A DNA stretch of 64,000 nt. Origin: Nocardioides sp. Root682 (GTDB lineage: Bacteria; Actinomycetota; Actinomycetes; Propionibacteriales; Nocardioidaceae). A program made the translations under genes and the position numbers. How positions within the stretch are numbered: the first letter of the stretch is position 1; each line of letters starts with the position of its first letter. This document shows, in pieces, positions 1 through 8,099 of this stretch. The DNA is taken from assembly GCF_001427795.1 (NCBI RefSeq), contig NZ_LMHJ01000004.1, positions 1-64,000 of the forward strand, read 5' to 3'. A model generated the notes under the pieces. It was not told the origin of the DNA and did no database searches. It saw nothing but the letters and a program-made list of their open reading frames with translations.

Positions 1-72
1 CGCCCTACCCTGAACATGCAGACCCCAGCCCAAGCGCTGGACCAACTGCTGACCAACCCGGCAGCAGCATGA
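1..72 (+). CDS. C-terminal end of an IS30-like transposase (partial)
   Basis: The first frame is open from the window edge and ends at TGA 70-72. It reads RPTLNMQTPAQALDQLL and a short Ala-rich tail. The pattern of an RP-x-TL start followed by TPAQALDQLL is what I know as the extreme C-terminus of IS30-family DDE transposases. Only 23 codons are visible, so the catalytic core cannot be examined. If the call is right, the mobile element ends within the next few dozen bases and the chromosomal genes start beyond it. A short tail like this could also belong to an unrelated protein. Confidence 0.5.
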   Translation, partial: RPTLNMQTPAQALDQLLTNPAAA

Positions 73-105
73 ACGTTGCTTAGACCACCTGACTTTCCCC
101 GCGAA
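73..105. mobile_element. probable right terminus of the IS30-like element
   Basis: Directly after the transposase stop lies GTTGCTTAGACCACCTGACT (77-96), which resembles the terminal inverted repeats that close actinobacterial IS30-type elements. The left end lies outside the window, so the repeat cannot be matched and the exact border is a guess. Confidence 0.3.
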
Positions 106-167
106 TTCAGGACACGATCGTCAGGTACGACGCACGTCCGACCACCCCCGTGCGGCACGATGACCGC

Positions 168-929
168 ATGACTGACGCACCCGCCGAACTGGTCCACCTC
201 GACGTCGCCGACGCCGTCGCCACGATCACCCTCGACTCGCCGCACAACCGCAACGCGCTCTCGAAGCAGCTGATCACCGAGCTGACCGGCCACCTGAGCA
301 CGGTCGACGCCGCCGACGACGTACGCGTCGTCGTACTGAAGTCGTCGGGTCGGGTGTTCTGCTCGGGTGCTGATCTCGCAGCGGCATCCACCGCGCCGAT
401 GCAGGAGGGTGCCCGCGCGATCGTCGCGCTGCAGCGCCAGATCGTCGCGCTCTCGAAGCCGGTCGTCGTGGTCGTCGAGGGTGCAGCGCGGGCCGGGGGG
501 ATCGGCATCGTGGCTGCCGCGGACGTGGCGATCGTGGCCGAGGACGCCACCTTCGCGCTGACCGAGGTGAAGCTCGGCCTCACCCCTGCGGTCATCTCGC
601 TGACCGTGCTGCCGCGGATGACGTCGCGGGGCGCTGCGCTCACGGCCCTCGGCGGCGAGGTCTTCACCGGCGTCCAGGCCGTCGACTTCGGGCTGGTCAC
701 GCTGGCCGTACCTGCCGCCGATCTCGCCGCGAAGGTCGCCGAGATCGCCGGTCAGATCGCCACGGGTGCTGCCCAGGGCCTCCGTGAGACCAAGCAGCTG
801 CTGGGTGCCGACCTGTTGGCACACATCGACGCCAACGGCGAGGAGTTGGTCGAGCTCAGCGCGCGCCTGTTCGGCTCCGACGAAGCCCGCGAGGCGATGA
901 CGGCCTTCCTGACCCGCAAGAAGGGCTGA
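168..929 (+). CDS. Enoyl-CoA hydratase/isomerase (crotonase) family protein
   Basis: A 253-residue crotonase-fold protein acting on an acyl-CoA in the cytoplasm. Visible signatures are the N-terminal ITLDSPHNRNAL block, the oxyanion-hole segment FCSGADL near residues 64-70, and a second loop ARAGGIGIVAAADV followed by FALTEVKLGLTP. In classical hydratases the second loop reads GGGCEL, supplying the first catalytic Glu. Here that position is Gly, while the second Glu (LTEVKLG) is kept, so true hydratase activity is uncertain and an isomerase or other crotonase reaction is possible. ATG 168 is preferred over an in-frame GTG at 150 because it gives the usual family N-terminus. It sits tail to tail with the dienoyl-CoA-reductase-like gene, which ends at 931. 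Confidence 0.85.
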   Translation: MTDAPAELVHLDVADAVATITLDSPHNRNALSKQLITELTGHLSTVDAADDVRVVVLKSSGRVFCSGADLAAASTAPMQEGARAIVALQRQIVALSKPVVVVVEGAARAGGIGIVAAADVAIVAEDATFALTEVKLGLTPAVISLTVLPRMTSRGAALTALGGEVFTGVQAVDFGLVTLAVPAADLAAKVAEIAGQIATGAAQGLRETKQLLGADLLAHIDANGEELVELSARLFGSDEAREAMTAFLTRKKG

Positions 930-930
930 G

Positions 931-2886
931 CTACAGGCCCGCCACCAGCGTCGCGGCATCGGCGGTCGCACCGCGGATCAGCCCGAGCCCGTCCGCGTCC
1001 CCGACCAGGTGGACGTCGACGCCCGGCAGCGCAGCGACCAGGGTGTCCCGGACGGACCGGTCGGCGACGACCTCCCCGGCCAGGACGACGGCGTCGGCTG
1101 CGAGGTCCCGCGTCGTGCCGTTCGCCGGCGTGTATCGCACCCCGGTGGCGGTGATCTCCTGCACGGAGCAGCCCACGTGCACGGTCACGCCCAGCCGGTC
1201 GAGCCGGTCCATGTGTTCGGTACGACGTTTCGGGCCGAACTCGGGCGCGATCTCGTCACCGGGGCACAGCAACGCGACCAGCTTCCCGGCGCGGGCCAGG
1301 GACTCGCACCACTCGACAGCCGCCATCCGCGCGCCGACCACGACCACGCGCCGTCCGTCGGGCACCTCCGTGATGTCGAGACCACGCCGTACGTGCGGGA
1401 GGTCGTCCCCGTCCAGCGCGGGTACGTCGACCCGGCCGCCCGTCGCGACCACGACGACGTCGGGTGCGAGTGCCCCGACGGTCGCAGGGTCAGTCGCAGC
1501 GCCGAGCCGGACCTCGACGGTGGAGCCCGCGACCTCCGCGCGGATCCAGTCCAGGTAGGACCGGTTCTCGGTGTGCACCGCGGCCGCGTCGACGAGTGCC
1601 CCACCCAGCTGGGGACTCGATTCGAGCAGGGTGACCTGGTGCCCGACGTCCGCGGCGAGGCGTGCGCTCTCCATCCCGGCCGGCCCGCCGCCGACCACCA
1701 CGATCCGTCGTCGCACCACGTCGGCGACCACCGGCAGCACCCGGTCCAGGTCGTGGCCGGTGAACGGGTTCACGGCGCACTCGGTGGCGAGCTTCTCCTC
1801 CAGGGTGTCGATGCAGTTCTCGCAGGAGATGCAGTGCCGTACCCGGTCCGGTCCGCCGCCCCAGCCCGCGAGCTTGCGTGGCAGGTCCGGATCGGCGAGC
1901 AGCGGGCGACCCATCGCGACGAAGTCGGCCCGGCCGTCGGCGAGGAGCTGCTCGGCGAGGACCGGGTCGTGCAACCGGCCGACCGCGATGACCGGCACGT
2001 CGACGACTTCCCGGACGGTCGCGGCCGCGCCGACGTTGAGCCCGTCGCCCGCATCGCTGCCGTTGACCATCCCCGTCACCAGGCGGTCGATCACCCCGCC
2101 GCTCACGTGGAACGCGTCGACGCCGGCCTGCACCAGGAGGGGAGCCATGGTGGCCGTGTCGTGGATCGGTCGTCCGCCGGCGACGCGTTCGTACCCGGAG
2201 ATCCGCAACGTGATCGGGAAGTCCGCGCCGACCTCGCCACGGATCGCTGCGAGTGCCTCGAGCACCACCCGGATCCGGCCCTCCGTCGAGCTGCCCCGGT
2301 AGCGGTCGCCTCGTCGGTTGCGCTGCGGTGCGAGGAAGGAGCCCAGGAACATGTAGCCGTGTGCGGCGTGCAGCTCGAGGCCGTCGTACCCGGCCTCGCG
2401 CACGCGCACCACCGCCGCGCGGTACTGGTCGAGGACCGTCGCGATCTGGTCCTTGGTCGCCTCCGTGGAGGGTCGTCCGGTCAGGTACGAGCCGATCACC
2501 GAGGGCCCGAGCGAGGTCACCCCGAACATCTCGGGGCCGAGCCCGTCCGGCCCGGCGTGCACGACCTGCGGCTGGATCCGGGCGCCGTGGGCGTGCACCG
2601 CCTCGACCAGTCGTCGGTGCGCCGCGACCGAGTCAGCGGTGCCGATCTGCAGGCCGCCGGGCGTCTCGGGGTGTTGCGGGTCGATCCCGGTGGCGCCGAC
2701 GGTGATCAGCCCGACGTCACCTTCGGCCCGCCGAGCGAAGTGCGCCACCGTCCGGTCGGAGGGGTGGCCCTCGGCGGTCCCGTACATCGTCTCCATCGGC
2801 GACATCACGATCCGGTTCCGCAGCTCCATCGAGCCGATCCGTCCGGGAGCGAGGAGGTGCGGGAACCTGATCACTGGAGTGGTCAC
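931..2886 (-). CDS. NADH:flavin oxidoreductase, 2,4-dienoyl-CoA reductase (FadH) type
   Basis: A 651-residue protein with the full FadH/trimethylamine-dehydrogenase architecture. An N-terminal Old Yellow Enzyme TIM barrel (about 1-345) carries FMN, with LELHAAHGYMFLGSFLAP at 170-187. A [4Fe-4S] site follows at C352, C355, C358 and C370. The C-terminal FAD/NAD(P)H module starts at GGGPAGMESARLAA (about 398). In this family electrons pass from NADPH through FAD and the cluster to FMN, reducing an enoyl or dienoyl substrate. GTG 2886 is the first codon of the family N-terminus (TPVIRFPHLLAPGRIG). The start lies 11 nt from a KstR-like operator shared with the divergent LLM gene, which suggests lipid or steroid degradation. 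The natural substrate is not visible in the sequence. Confidence 0.85.
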   Translation of the reverse strand: MTTPVIRFPHLLAPGRIGSMELRNRIVMSPMETMYGTAEGHPSDRTVAHFARRAEGDVGLITVGATGIDPQHPETPGGLQIGTADSVAAHRRLVEAVHAHGARIQPQVVHAGPDGLGPEMFGVTSLGPSVIGSYLTGRPSTEATKDQIATVLDQYRAAVVRVREAGYDGLELHAAHGYMFLGSFLAPQRNRRGDRYRGSSTEGRIRVVLEALAAIRGEVGADFPITLRISGYERVAGGRPIHDTATMAPLLVQAGVDAFHVSGGVIDRLVTGMVNGSDAGDGLNVGAAATVREVVDVPVIAVGRLHDPVLAEQLLADGRADFVAMGRPLLADPDLPRKLAGWGGGPDRVRHCISCENCIDTLEEKLATECAVNPFTGHDLDRVLPVVADVVRRRIVVVGGGPAGMESARLAADVGHQVTLLESSPQLGGALVDAAAVHTENRSYLDWIRAEVAGSTVEVRLGAATDPATVGALAPDVVVVATGGRVDVPALDGDDLPHVRRGLDITEVPDGRRVVVVGARMAAVEWCESLARAGKLVALLCPGDEIAPEFGPKRRTEHMDRLDRLGVTVHVGCSVQEITATGVRYTPANGTTRDLAADAVVLAGEVVADRSVRDTLVAALPGVDVHLVGDADGLGLIRGATADAATLVAGL

Positions 2887-2896
2887 TCCGGAACAC

Positions 2897-2910
2897 TAGA
2901 ACGTGTTCTA
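2897..2910. promoter_or_regulatory. KstR-like palindromic operator between divergent oxidoreductase genes
   Basis: TAGAACGTGTTCTA is a perfect inverted repeat (TAGAAC/GTTCTA, 2-bp spacer). It matches the published core TNNAACNNGTTNNA of KstR, the TetR repressor of steroid catabolism in mycobacteria and rhodococci. It lies 11 nt upstream of the minus-strand flavoprotein start and 23 nt upstream of the plus-strand LLM gene, so it could repress both. The match is seen directly; KstR binding is inferred. Confidence 0.6.
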
Positions 2911-2932
2911 CCTCCTCGCCTAGGGTGAGCGG

Positions 2933-3814
2933 GTGGACTTCGCGATGGTGACCGCCTATCAGCCGATCGACCAGCTGGTTCCGCTGGCGCGGGCCGCCGA
3001 GGAGGCCGGCTTCCGCGCGTTCAGCGTCGCGGACCACGTCGTCGACCTGGAGACCGTCGCGACGCCGTACCCCTACACGCCCGACGGCGAACGCCGCTGG
3101 CAGACCGACGTCGACTGGCCCGACCCGTGGGTCACCGTCGGCGCCCTCTCACAGGTGACGACGCGCCTGCAGTTCTTCACCTCCATCTACGTCGCCGCGA
3201 TGCGCAACCCGTTCGTGGTCGCCAAGGCGGTCGGTACGGCGGCGGCACTGTCCGGCGGCCGGGTCACGCTGGGCGTCGGGGTCGGCTGGTGCCGCGAGGA
3301 GTTCGACCTGCTCGAGCAGGACTTCTCCACTCGTGGGCGTCGTACCGACGAGGCGCTCGACCTCATGCGTGAGCTGTGGGCGCCCGGCTGGACCGAGTTC
3401 GCCGGCGAGTTCTACTCCTGCGAGCGACTGGTGATGCGGCCCGAACCGCCCGGGCCGATCCCGGTGTGGGTGGGTGGTCTGTCGGACGTCGCGATGCGTC
3501 GCGCCGCCCGCCACGACGGCTGGGTGGGAGACATGGCGAGCGTCGATGAGGCGATCGCGATCGCCGCCCGGCTGCGGGCACTGCGGGTCGAGGCCGGTCG
3601 CGACCCCGAGACGCCGTACGACGTCGTCCCGGCACTGACCGACGCACTGCGGCCGGAGGACTTCGTCCGCGCCTTCCACGGCGGCGTGACGATGACCATG
3701 ACGATGCCGTGGATGTACTACTGCGGACCGGACGCCCCGCTGCAGGACAAGCTCGCCGGCGTCGCCCGGTTCGGGGACGAGGTCATCGCGCCGGTCCGCG
3801 CCCTGCTCGCTTGA
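2933..3814 (+). CDS. LLM class (luciferase-like, probably F420-dependent) oxidoreductase
   Basis: A 293-residue (beta/alpha)8 luciferase-like monooxygenase/dehydrogenase. The N-terminus MDFAMVTAYQPIDQL with FRAFSVADHV, the central GRVTLGVGVGWCREEFDLL and the later PIPVWVGGLSDVAMRRAARHDGW are typical of the TIGR03619/F420-dependent actinobacterial branch. These enzymes use F420 or FMN to oxidise or reduce small organic substrates. The GTG start follows the KstR-like operator by 23 nt and diverges from the FadH-like flavoprotein, so the two are probably co-regulated in lipid or sterol breakdown. The substrate cannot be told from sequence, and FMN use is a live alternative. Confidence 0.8.
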   Translation: MDFAMVTAYQPIDQLVPLARAAEEAGFRAFSVADHVVDLETVATPYPYTPDGERRWQTDVDWPDPWVTVGALSQVTTRLQFFTSIYVAAMRNPFVVAKAVGTAAALSGGRVTLGVGVGWCREEFDLLEQDFSTRGRRTDEALDLMRELWAPGWTEFAGEFYSCERLVMRPEPPGPIPVWVGGLSDVAMRRAARHDGWVGDMASVDEAIAIAARLRALRVEAGRDPETPYDVVPALTDALRPEDFVRAFHGGVTMTMTMPWMYYCGPDAPLQDKLAGVARFGDEVIAPVRALLA

Positions 3815-3839
3815 GCAGGGCGGCGACGCGCGGGACGAC

Positions 3840-4466
3840 TCAGCCCTCGAGGTACGCCGTCATCGACGCGACCATCGTGCGGTAGACGGCGTCGGCGTCG
3901 GCCGATGCGCCGTTGGTCTCGTGGGCGGCCAGTCCGTGCAGGGAGATGGGGAGCGCCCAGGCGACCTCCATGAACCGCTGCTGGTCGGCGGCCTGGTCAC
4001 GCACGTCCTCGAAGAAGTCGAGGAACGACTGTGCCCAGTCGGCCTCCAGTCGCGTGAGCGCTGCCGCCGTCAGCGGGTGGGTCAGCGAGAGGACCGGGCG
4101 CGGCCGCGGCAGGCCCAGCCTGATGGTGTCGATCGCCACGGCGTACGGCGAGACCAGGACGCGGCGGTACAGCTCCGACACCTCGGCGATCCGGCCTGCG
4201 ATCGTGTCGCTCACCGGCGGCGGCCACAAGGCGTCCTTGTTCTCGGTGATCCGCTCGACGACAGCGGACCAGAAGCCGTCGGAGTCGCCGAACAGGTTCT
4301 GCACCGAGCCCCAGCTGAGACCGGCTTCGCGAGCCACCAGGTTGATCGAGACCGCTTCCGGTTTGCCCGTGCCGAGCATTTCGAGCGCGGTCGAGAGCAG
4401 CTTCTCCCTCGCGGCCACGCCGCGTCGGTTCAGTTTGCGCGGCGGTGCCATTGGCGTCGTACTCAT
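3840..4466 (-). CDS. TetR family transcriptional regulator
   Basis: A 208-residue TetR regulator. The N-terminal HTH is seen as LLSTALEMLG, then SINLVAREAGLSWGSVQNLF at about 45-65; the C-terminal ligand domain is unremarkable. ATG 4466 is chosen because GAGGGGGG lies at SD distance and the longer ORF adds a non-family extension. It is divergent from the HelD-like gene. The palindrome at 4537-4553 in the intervening region could be its operator. Its position at the end of the oxidoreductase block suggests a link to lipid metabolism, but no ligand can be assigned. Confidence 0.85.
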   Translation of the reverse strand: MSTTPMAPPRKLNRRGVAAREKLLSTALEMLGTGKPEAVSINLVAREAGLSWGSVQNLFGDSDGFWSAVVERITENKDALWPPPVSDTIAGRIAEVSELYRRVLVSPYAVAIDTIRLGLPRPRPVLSLTHPLTAAALTRLEADWAQSFLDFFEDVRDQAADQQRFMEVAWALPISLHGLAAHETNGASADADAVYRTMVASMTAYLEG

Positions 4467-4536
4467 CGGACCCCCCTCAGGTGTGCGAGCCTCCCGCCAT
4501 TCAAGCACCACCTGGCCCTGTAGGGTTATGGGCTTG

Positions 4537-4553
4537 CCGTTCCTTGGGAACGG
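4537..4553. promoter_or_regulatory. inverted repeat, possible TetR operator
   Basis: CCGTTCCTTGGGAACGG has perfect 7-bp arms around a 3-bp spacer. It lies in the divergent gap between the TetR gene (starts 4466) and the HelD-like gene, about 15-40 nt upstream of the latter's possible starts. Position and symmetry fit an autoregulatory TetR site; nothing ties it to this regulator directly. Confidence 0.4.
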
Positions 4554-4567
4554 TTGTGTCGGACGGA

Positions 4568-6826
4568 ATGCGGACGGTAGGGGTCACGTCGGTGGCAGAC
4601 GAACTGGTGGAGCGCGAGGTCGCGTCTGAACAGGCCTTCGTCGACCGGGTCTATCGGCAGCTCGAGGAGGCCGGCAAGGCCGCCCAGGAGCTCGCCAAGG
4701 AAGGCCATTCGCGCGGTCGGGTCGGCCACGAAGGTGGCCTGGTCGAGCGTGACGCGATGGTCTTCCAGGCCGCGAAGCGGATCGCCCAGCTCGACGCGGC
4801 CCACGAGGGCCTGGTCTTCGGGCGCCTCGACATGGAGGCCTCCGTCGACGCCCAGCCGCGGTACGTCGGACGCATCGGACTGCGCGACGACGCCCGCGAC
4901 TCGTTGCTCATCGACTGGCGGGCCCCGGCCGCCGCGGTGTTCTACCAGGCGACCGCGGCCGAGCCGCACAGCGTGATCCGCCGCCGCGTGCTGCGCAGCG
5001 CGTCGCGCAAGGTGATCGGTGTCGAGGACGAGCTGCTCGACGCCGAGGCACTCGCGACCGCCGAGGCCGCGGGCCGCGAGCTGCCGATCGTCGGCGAGGG
5101 CGCGCTGATGGCGCAGCTCTCGCGGGCCCGTGACCGCTCGATGCACTCCATCGTCGCGACCATCCAGGCCGAGCAGGACAAGGCGATCCGGGCACCCTCA
5201 CGCGGCGTGGTGTCGATCTCGGGTGGCCCCGGGACCGGCAAGACCGTGGTGGCGCTGCACCGGGCCGCGTTCCTCCTCTACAACGAGCGCCAGCGCTACG
5301 AGCGCGGTGGCGTCCTCGTGGTCGGGCCCTCGGGTGTCTTCATGCGCTACATCGAGCGGGTGCTGCCGTCCCTCGGCGAGACCGCGGTCGCCCTGCGCAG
5401 CCTCGGTGAGGTCGTCAACGACGTCCGCGCCACCCGGCACGACGAGCCGGCGGTCGCCGACATCAAGGGCTCGGCCCGGATGGCCGAGGTGATGCGCCGG
5501 GTCTCGCGCCAGCAGGCGCCCGGCGCCCCGCACGAGTTCCGCGTCTTCTTCCGCGACGACCGGCTGGTGCTCGACCGCGGCCGGCTGGGCCAGGTCCGCC
5601 GTCAGCTCATGTCGCAGGGCCTGCGCAACAAGCAGTTGCCGCGCGTCTCGCACGCCCTCCTCGACGCCCTGTGGCGTCAGGTCCGCGGCGAGCGCGGTCG
5701 TGAGTACGGCCGCGAGAAGTTCAACGAGGACATGCTGTCCGACCAGGACTTCCTGGACTTCGCCATCGACTGGTGGCCGCCGCTGGACGCGCCGACGGTG
5801 CTCTGCTGGCTGCGCGATCCCGAGTTCGTGTCCCGGGTCTCCGAGGGCCTGCTCAACGCCGAGGAGCAGCGGCTGCTCGCGAAGTCGTGGAGCGACCTCG
5901 ACCCGAGCCGGGCGATCAGCCACCAGATCTCCATCGAGGACGTCCCGCTCCTCGACGAGCTCCGCTACGCCCTGGGCGACCTCCCGCAGAAGGCCGACGA
6001 CGCACGCGACGACCCGATGCACCTCATCGAGGGCGGCGTGAACATCCAGGAGCTGATGACCGCGTCCGAGCGGGAGTACGCCCCGTCCGGCCGCCCCTGG
6101 GCGCCACCGACCAGCAGCATCGACGACGACCTCTACGCCCACGTCCTCATCGACGAGGCGCAGGACCTCACCCCGATGCAGTGGCGGATGGTCGGCCGAC
6201 GCGGTCGCACCGCGTCCTGGACGATCGTCGGCGACCCGGCGCAGTCGTCGTGGCCGGCACCCGCCGAGGCGGCCCAGGCGCGCGCCGCTGCGCTCGAGCG
6301 CAAGGTCATCCACGAGTTCCACCTGTCGACGAACTACCGCAACTCGTCCGAGATCTACGCCCACGCCGCGGCCTACGCGCAGCGGGTCGGTCTGGACGCC
6401 GATCTCCCCGACGCCGTACGACGGACCGGCGAGGAGCCGAAGGAGATCGTCCTCGCCCCCGGCGCGGACACCAGCGACCTGGAGGCCGCCACCCGCGCGG
6501 CCGTCCTGGACGTGGCGTCCGCCGTGTCCGGCACCGTCGGCATCGTGGTCCCGGTCGCCCGGCGCTCCGAGGTCAACGCCTGGCTTGCGTCGTGGCCCGA
6601 GCTGGCCGACGACGCTGCCGGCGCCCGCGCCTCCGTCGACTCGTCGATCGCTCCGTCCGGCGAGGACCGCGTCGTCGTGCTCACGGGCCTGGACACCAAG
6701 GGCCTCGAGTTCGACGCCATCGTCGTCGTACGCCCGCAGGAGATCGAGGACGAGTCGGCCACCGGTCGCGCGACGCTCTACGTCGTGCTGACCCGCGCGA
6801 CGCAGCTGCTCACCACGATCAGCTGA
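4568..6826 (+). CDS. helD: HelD-like RNA polymerase-associated UvrD-superfamily ATPase
   Basis: A 752-residue SF1 helicase-fold protein. The N-terminal coiled-coil arm begins VADELVEREVASEQAFVDR. Next come the signature RYVGRIGLRDDARDSLLIDWRAP, a Walker A GGPGTGKT at residue 219, a long insert, a Walker B DEAQD at about residue 529, and C-terminal motifs with VLTGLDTKGLEFDAIVV. This order is that of HelD, which binds stalled RNA polymerase and uses ATP to release it from DNA and nascent RNA. Length (about 735-750 in actinobacteria) fits. Start is ambiguous: ATG 4568, or GTG 4592, which has AGGGG at better SD spacing. It ends next to a palindromic repeat that may act as its terminator. Confidence 0.85.
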   Translation: MRTVGVTSVADELVEREVASEQAFVDRVYRQLEEAGKAAQELAKEGHSRGRVGHEGGLVERDAMVFQAAKRIAQLDAAHEGLVFGRLDMEASVDAQPRYVGRIGLRDDARDSLLIDWRAPAAAVFYQATAAEPHSVIRRRVLRSASRKVIGVEDELLDAEALATAEAAGRELPIVGEGALMAQLSRARDRSMHSIVATIQAEQDKAIRAPSRGVVSISGGPGTGKTVVALHRAAFLLYNERQRYERGGVLVVGPSGVFMRYIERVLPSLGETAVALRSLGEVVNDVRATRHDEPAVADIKGSARMAEVMRRVSRQQAPGAPHEFRVFFRDDRLVLDRGRLGQVRRQLMSQGLRNKQLPRVSHALLDALWRQVRGERGREYGREKFNEDMLSDQDFLDFAIDWWPPLDAPTVLCWLRDPEFVSRVSEGLLNAEEQRLLAKSWSDLDPSRAISHQISIEDVPLLDELRYALGDLPQKADDARDDPMHLIEGGVNIQELMTASEREYAPSGRPWAPPTSSIDDDLYAHVLIDEAQDLTPMQWRMVGRRGRTASWTIVGDPAQSSWPAPAEAAQARAAALERKVIHEFHLSTNYRNSSEIYAHAAAYAQRVGLDADLPDAVRRTGEEPKEIVLAPGADTSDLEAATRAAVLDVASAVSGTVGIVVPVARRSEVNAWLASWPELADDAAGARASVDSSIAPSGEDRVVVLTGLDTKGLEFDAIVVVRPQEIEDESATGRATLYVVLTRATQLLTTIS

Positions 6827-6872
6827 CCCCGGGGTTTCGAGGCTCGCTTCGCTCGCACCTCAACCACCGGGC
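6827..6872. repeat. palindromic interspersed repeat in the 3' region of helD
   Basis: The 46 bp right after the helD stop contain a GGTTTCGAGG / GCTCGCTTCGCTCGC / CACCTCAACC core flanked by CCCCGGGG and CCGGGG. The same TTTCGAGG...CCTCAACC layout is familiar as an intergenic REP-like sequence in high-GC actinobacteria (recollection, not checked). It could fold as an imperfect stem and help end helD transcription. Confidence 0.5.
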
Positions 6873-6897
6873 TGACGATCCGACGTAGCATCGAGCC

Positions 6898-7122
6898 ATG
6901 CACCCCGGGGACGACGACGAGCCGCAGCCGTGGTCGCCGGACGAGCACATCCCGGCCGACGCGAAGCGGATGGGCCTGAACGCGAACGTGCCCGACGGCG
7001 CGCTCCTGGAGTTCGCCGGGGCGCTCGACAGCACCAAGCTCTCGCACAGGGTCGTCGCCTGGGTGCTGCTGGCCGCGTTCCTGACCCCGGTCCTGCTGAC
7101 CCTGCTGTCGTTGCTGCGCTGA
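6898..7122 (+). CDS. Small single-pass membrane protein, function unknown
   Basis: A 74-residue protein with an acidic, Pro-rich N-terminus (MHPGDDDEPQPW) and one strong C-terminal transmembrane helix (VVAWVLLAAFLTPVLLTLLSLL). It therefore looks like a tail-anchored protein with its N-terminus in the cytoplasm. It lies downstream of helD and ends 3 nt from the converging last gene of the mce operon. No motif identifies a role. Length, codon use and a clean ATG support it being real. Confidence 0.6.
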   Translation: MHPGDDDEPQPWSPDEHIPADAKRMGLNANVPDGALLEFAGALDSTKLSHRVVAWVLLAAFLTPVLLTLLSLLR

Positions 7123-7125
7123 GCC

Positions 7126-7599
7126 TCAGAGCGGCTTCAGGCCGGCGATCTTCCACGCGTCGCCGTCGCGCTCCATGGTGACCTCGACGCGGCTGCCCGA
7201 CACGGACGTCCCACCCTTGGCGGCGGTGGTGGTCTGCGTCAGGAACAGGAGTACGACGACCTCGTCCCGGTCGCCCGACACGACCCCGGCGGCGCTGACC
7301 GCGGCCTTGGTGCTGATCTCGCGCTCGGTGGCGGTCGGGGTGACGACATCGGTGAGGATCGTGCGGTAGTCGTCGCTGAAGGCGCCCGTGGTCTGGGCGA
7401 TGGCCTGCGCGAGATCGTCGTCGAGGGTGGCGTTCTCGTAGCTCAGCAGCTCGGGAACCCGGGTCTTCGCCGCGGACAGGGCGTGGTCGCGCGCGTCGGC
7501 GGTGGCCGCGGCGCGGTGTGCCTGCAGGTCGGTGAACACCGCTGCAGAAATCGCGAGGGCCAGTGCGATCACCGTGATCAGGCGTGTGCGGGTGCTCAT
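7126..7599 (-). CDS. Mce-associated membrane protein (second)
   Basis: A 157-residue protein with one N-terminal membrane helix (LITVIALALAISAAVFTDLQAHRAA) and an external alpha+beta domain ending in DAWKIAGLKPL. This is the layout of the Mce-associated (Mas/Mam) proteins found at the 3' end of mce operons. They are thought to stabilise the MceA-F assembly. It overlaps the preceding Mce-associated gene by 4 bp (ATGA). It is the last gene of the 11-gene operon and converges on the small membrane protein. Confidence 0.8.
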   Translation of the reverse strand: MSTRTRLITVIALALAISAAVFTDLQAHRAAATADARDHALSAAKTRVPELLSYENATLDDDLAQAIAQTTGAFSDDYRTILTDVVTPTATEREISTKAAVSAAGVVSGDRDEVVVLLFLTQTTTAAKGGTSVSGSRVEVTMERDGDAWKIAGLKPL

Positions 7600-8099
7600 G
7601 CGACGAACTCCAGTCCCGAGACGAGCCAGGTGTCGTCGGTCTTCTGCAGGTCCACCTGGAGTCGGTAGTTGCGGGGCTCTGCCTTCCCCTGGGGTGTGGT
7701 CGACTTGTTCTGCACCGTTCCGACGGCGGCAACGATCACGGTCGCCCGGTCATCGGCGAGCTTCACGACTCCAGTGGACACGGCTTCACCGGTCGCGGTG
7801 ACGGCGTTGTCGGCGAGGGCCTTCTGCAGCCGGTCGGCCTGCGCTTCGAGCTCGCTGCGGAAGCCGGCGGTGGCGCCGTCGAGCAGGACCGCCATGTCGG
7901 CCTCCGACGTCGAGCCGCTGATGTCGATCAGGCCCTCCACCTCGGTGGTCGCGGCCGCCGACGCGGCCTTCTCGTCGGTGACACGGGAGCGCTCGGACTG
8001 CCACGCGAGCGCGCGCTCGGCTGAGAACGCGAGCAGCGCGACCACCACCAGGCTCACGGCAGCTGAGCGCCAGGTCAGGAGTGCGGTCAGGCGCTTCAT
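7596..8099 (-). CDS. Mce-associated membrane protein (first)
   Basis: A 167-residue protein that starts MKRLTALLTWRSAAVSLVVV, has one membrane helix, and then a helical stretch and a beta-rich domain ending TWLVSGLEFVA. The plan matches its downstream neighbour, with which it overlaps by 4 bp; the two are paralogous in layout. The start at 8099 is chosen because it overlaps the mceF stop by 4 bp. A longer in-frame start at 8138 would lie inside mceF. Role: an accessory subunit of the Mce lipid importer, by family knowledge. Confidence 0.8.
   Translation of the reverse strand: MKRLTALLTWRSAAVSLVVVALLAFSAERALAWQSERSRVTDEKAASAAATTEVEGLIDISGSTSEADMAVLLDGATAGFRSELEAQADRLQKALADNAVTATGEAVSTGVVKLADDRATVIVAAVGTVQNKSTTPQGKAEPRNYRLQVDLQKTDDTWLVSGLEFVA

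Noticed and set aside
1009..2928. Long plus-strand open frame opposite the FadH-like gene
   Set aside because: Its translation is His/Arg/Asp-rich with no family motif, and the opposite strand holds a complete known enzyme. It is a GC-rich shadow.
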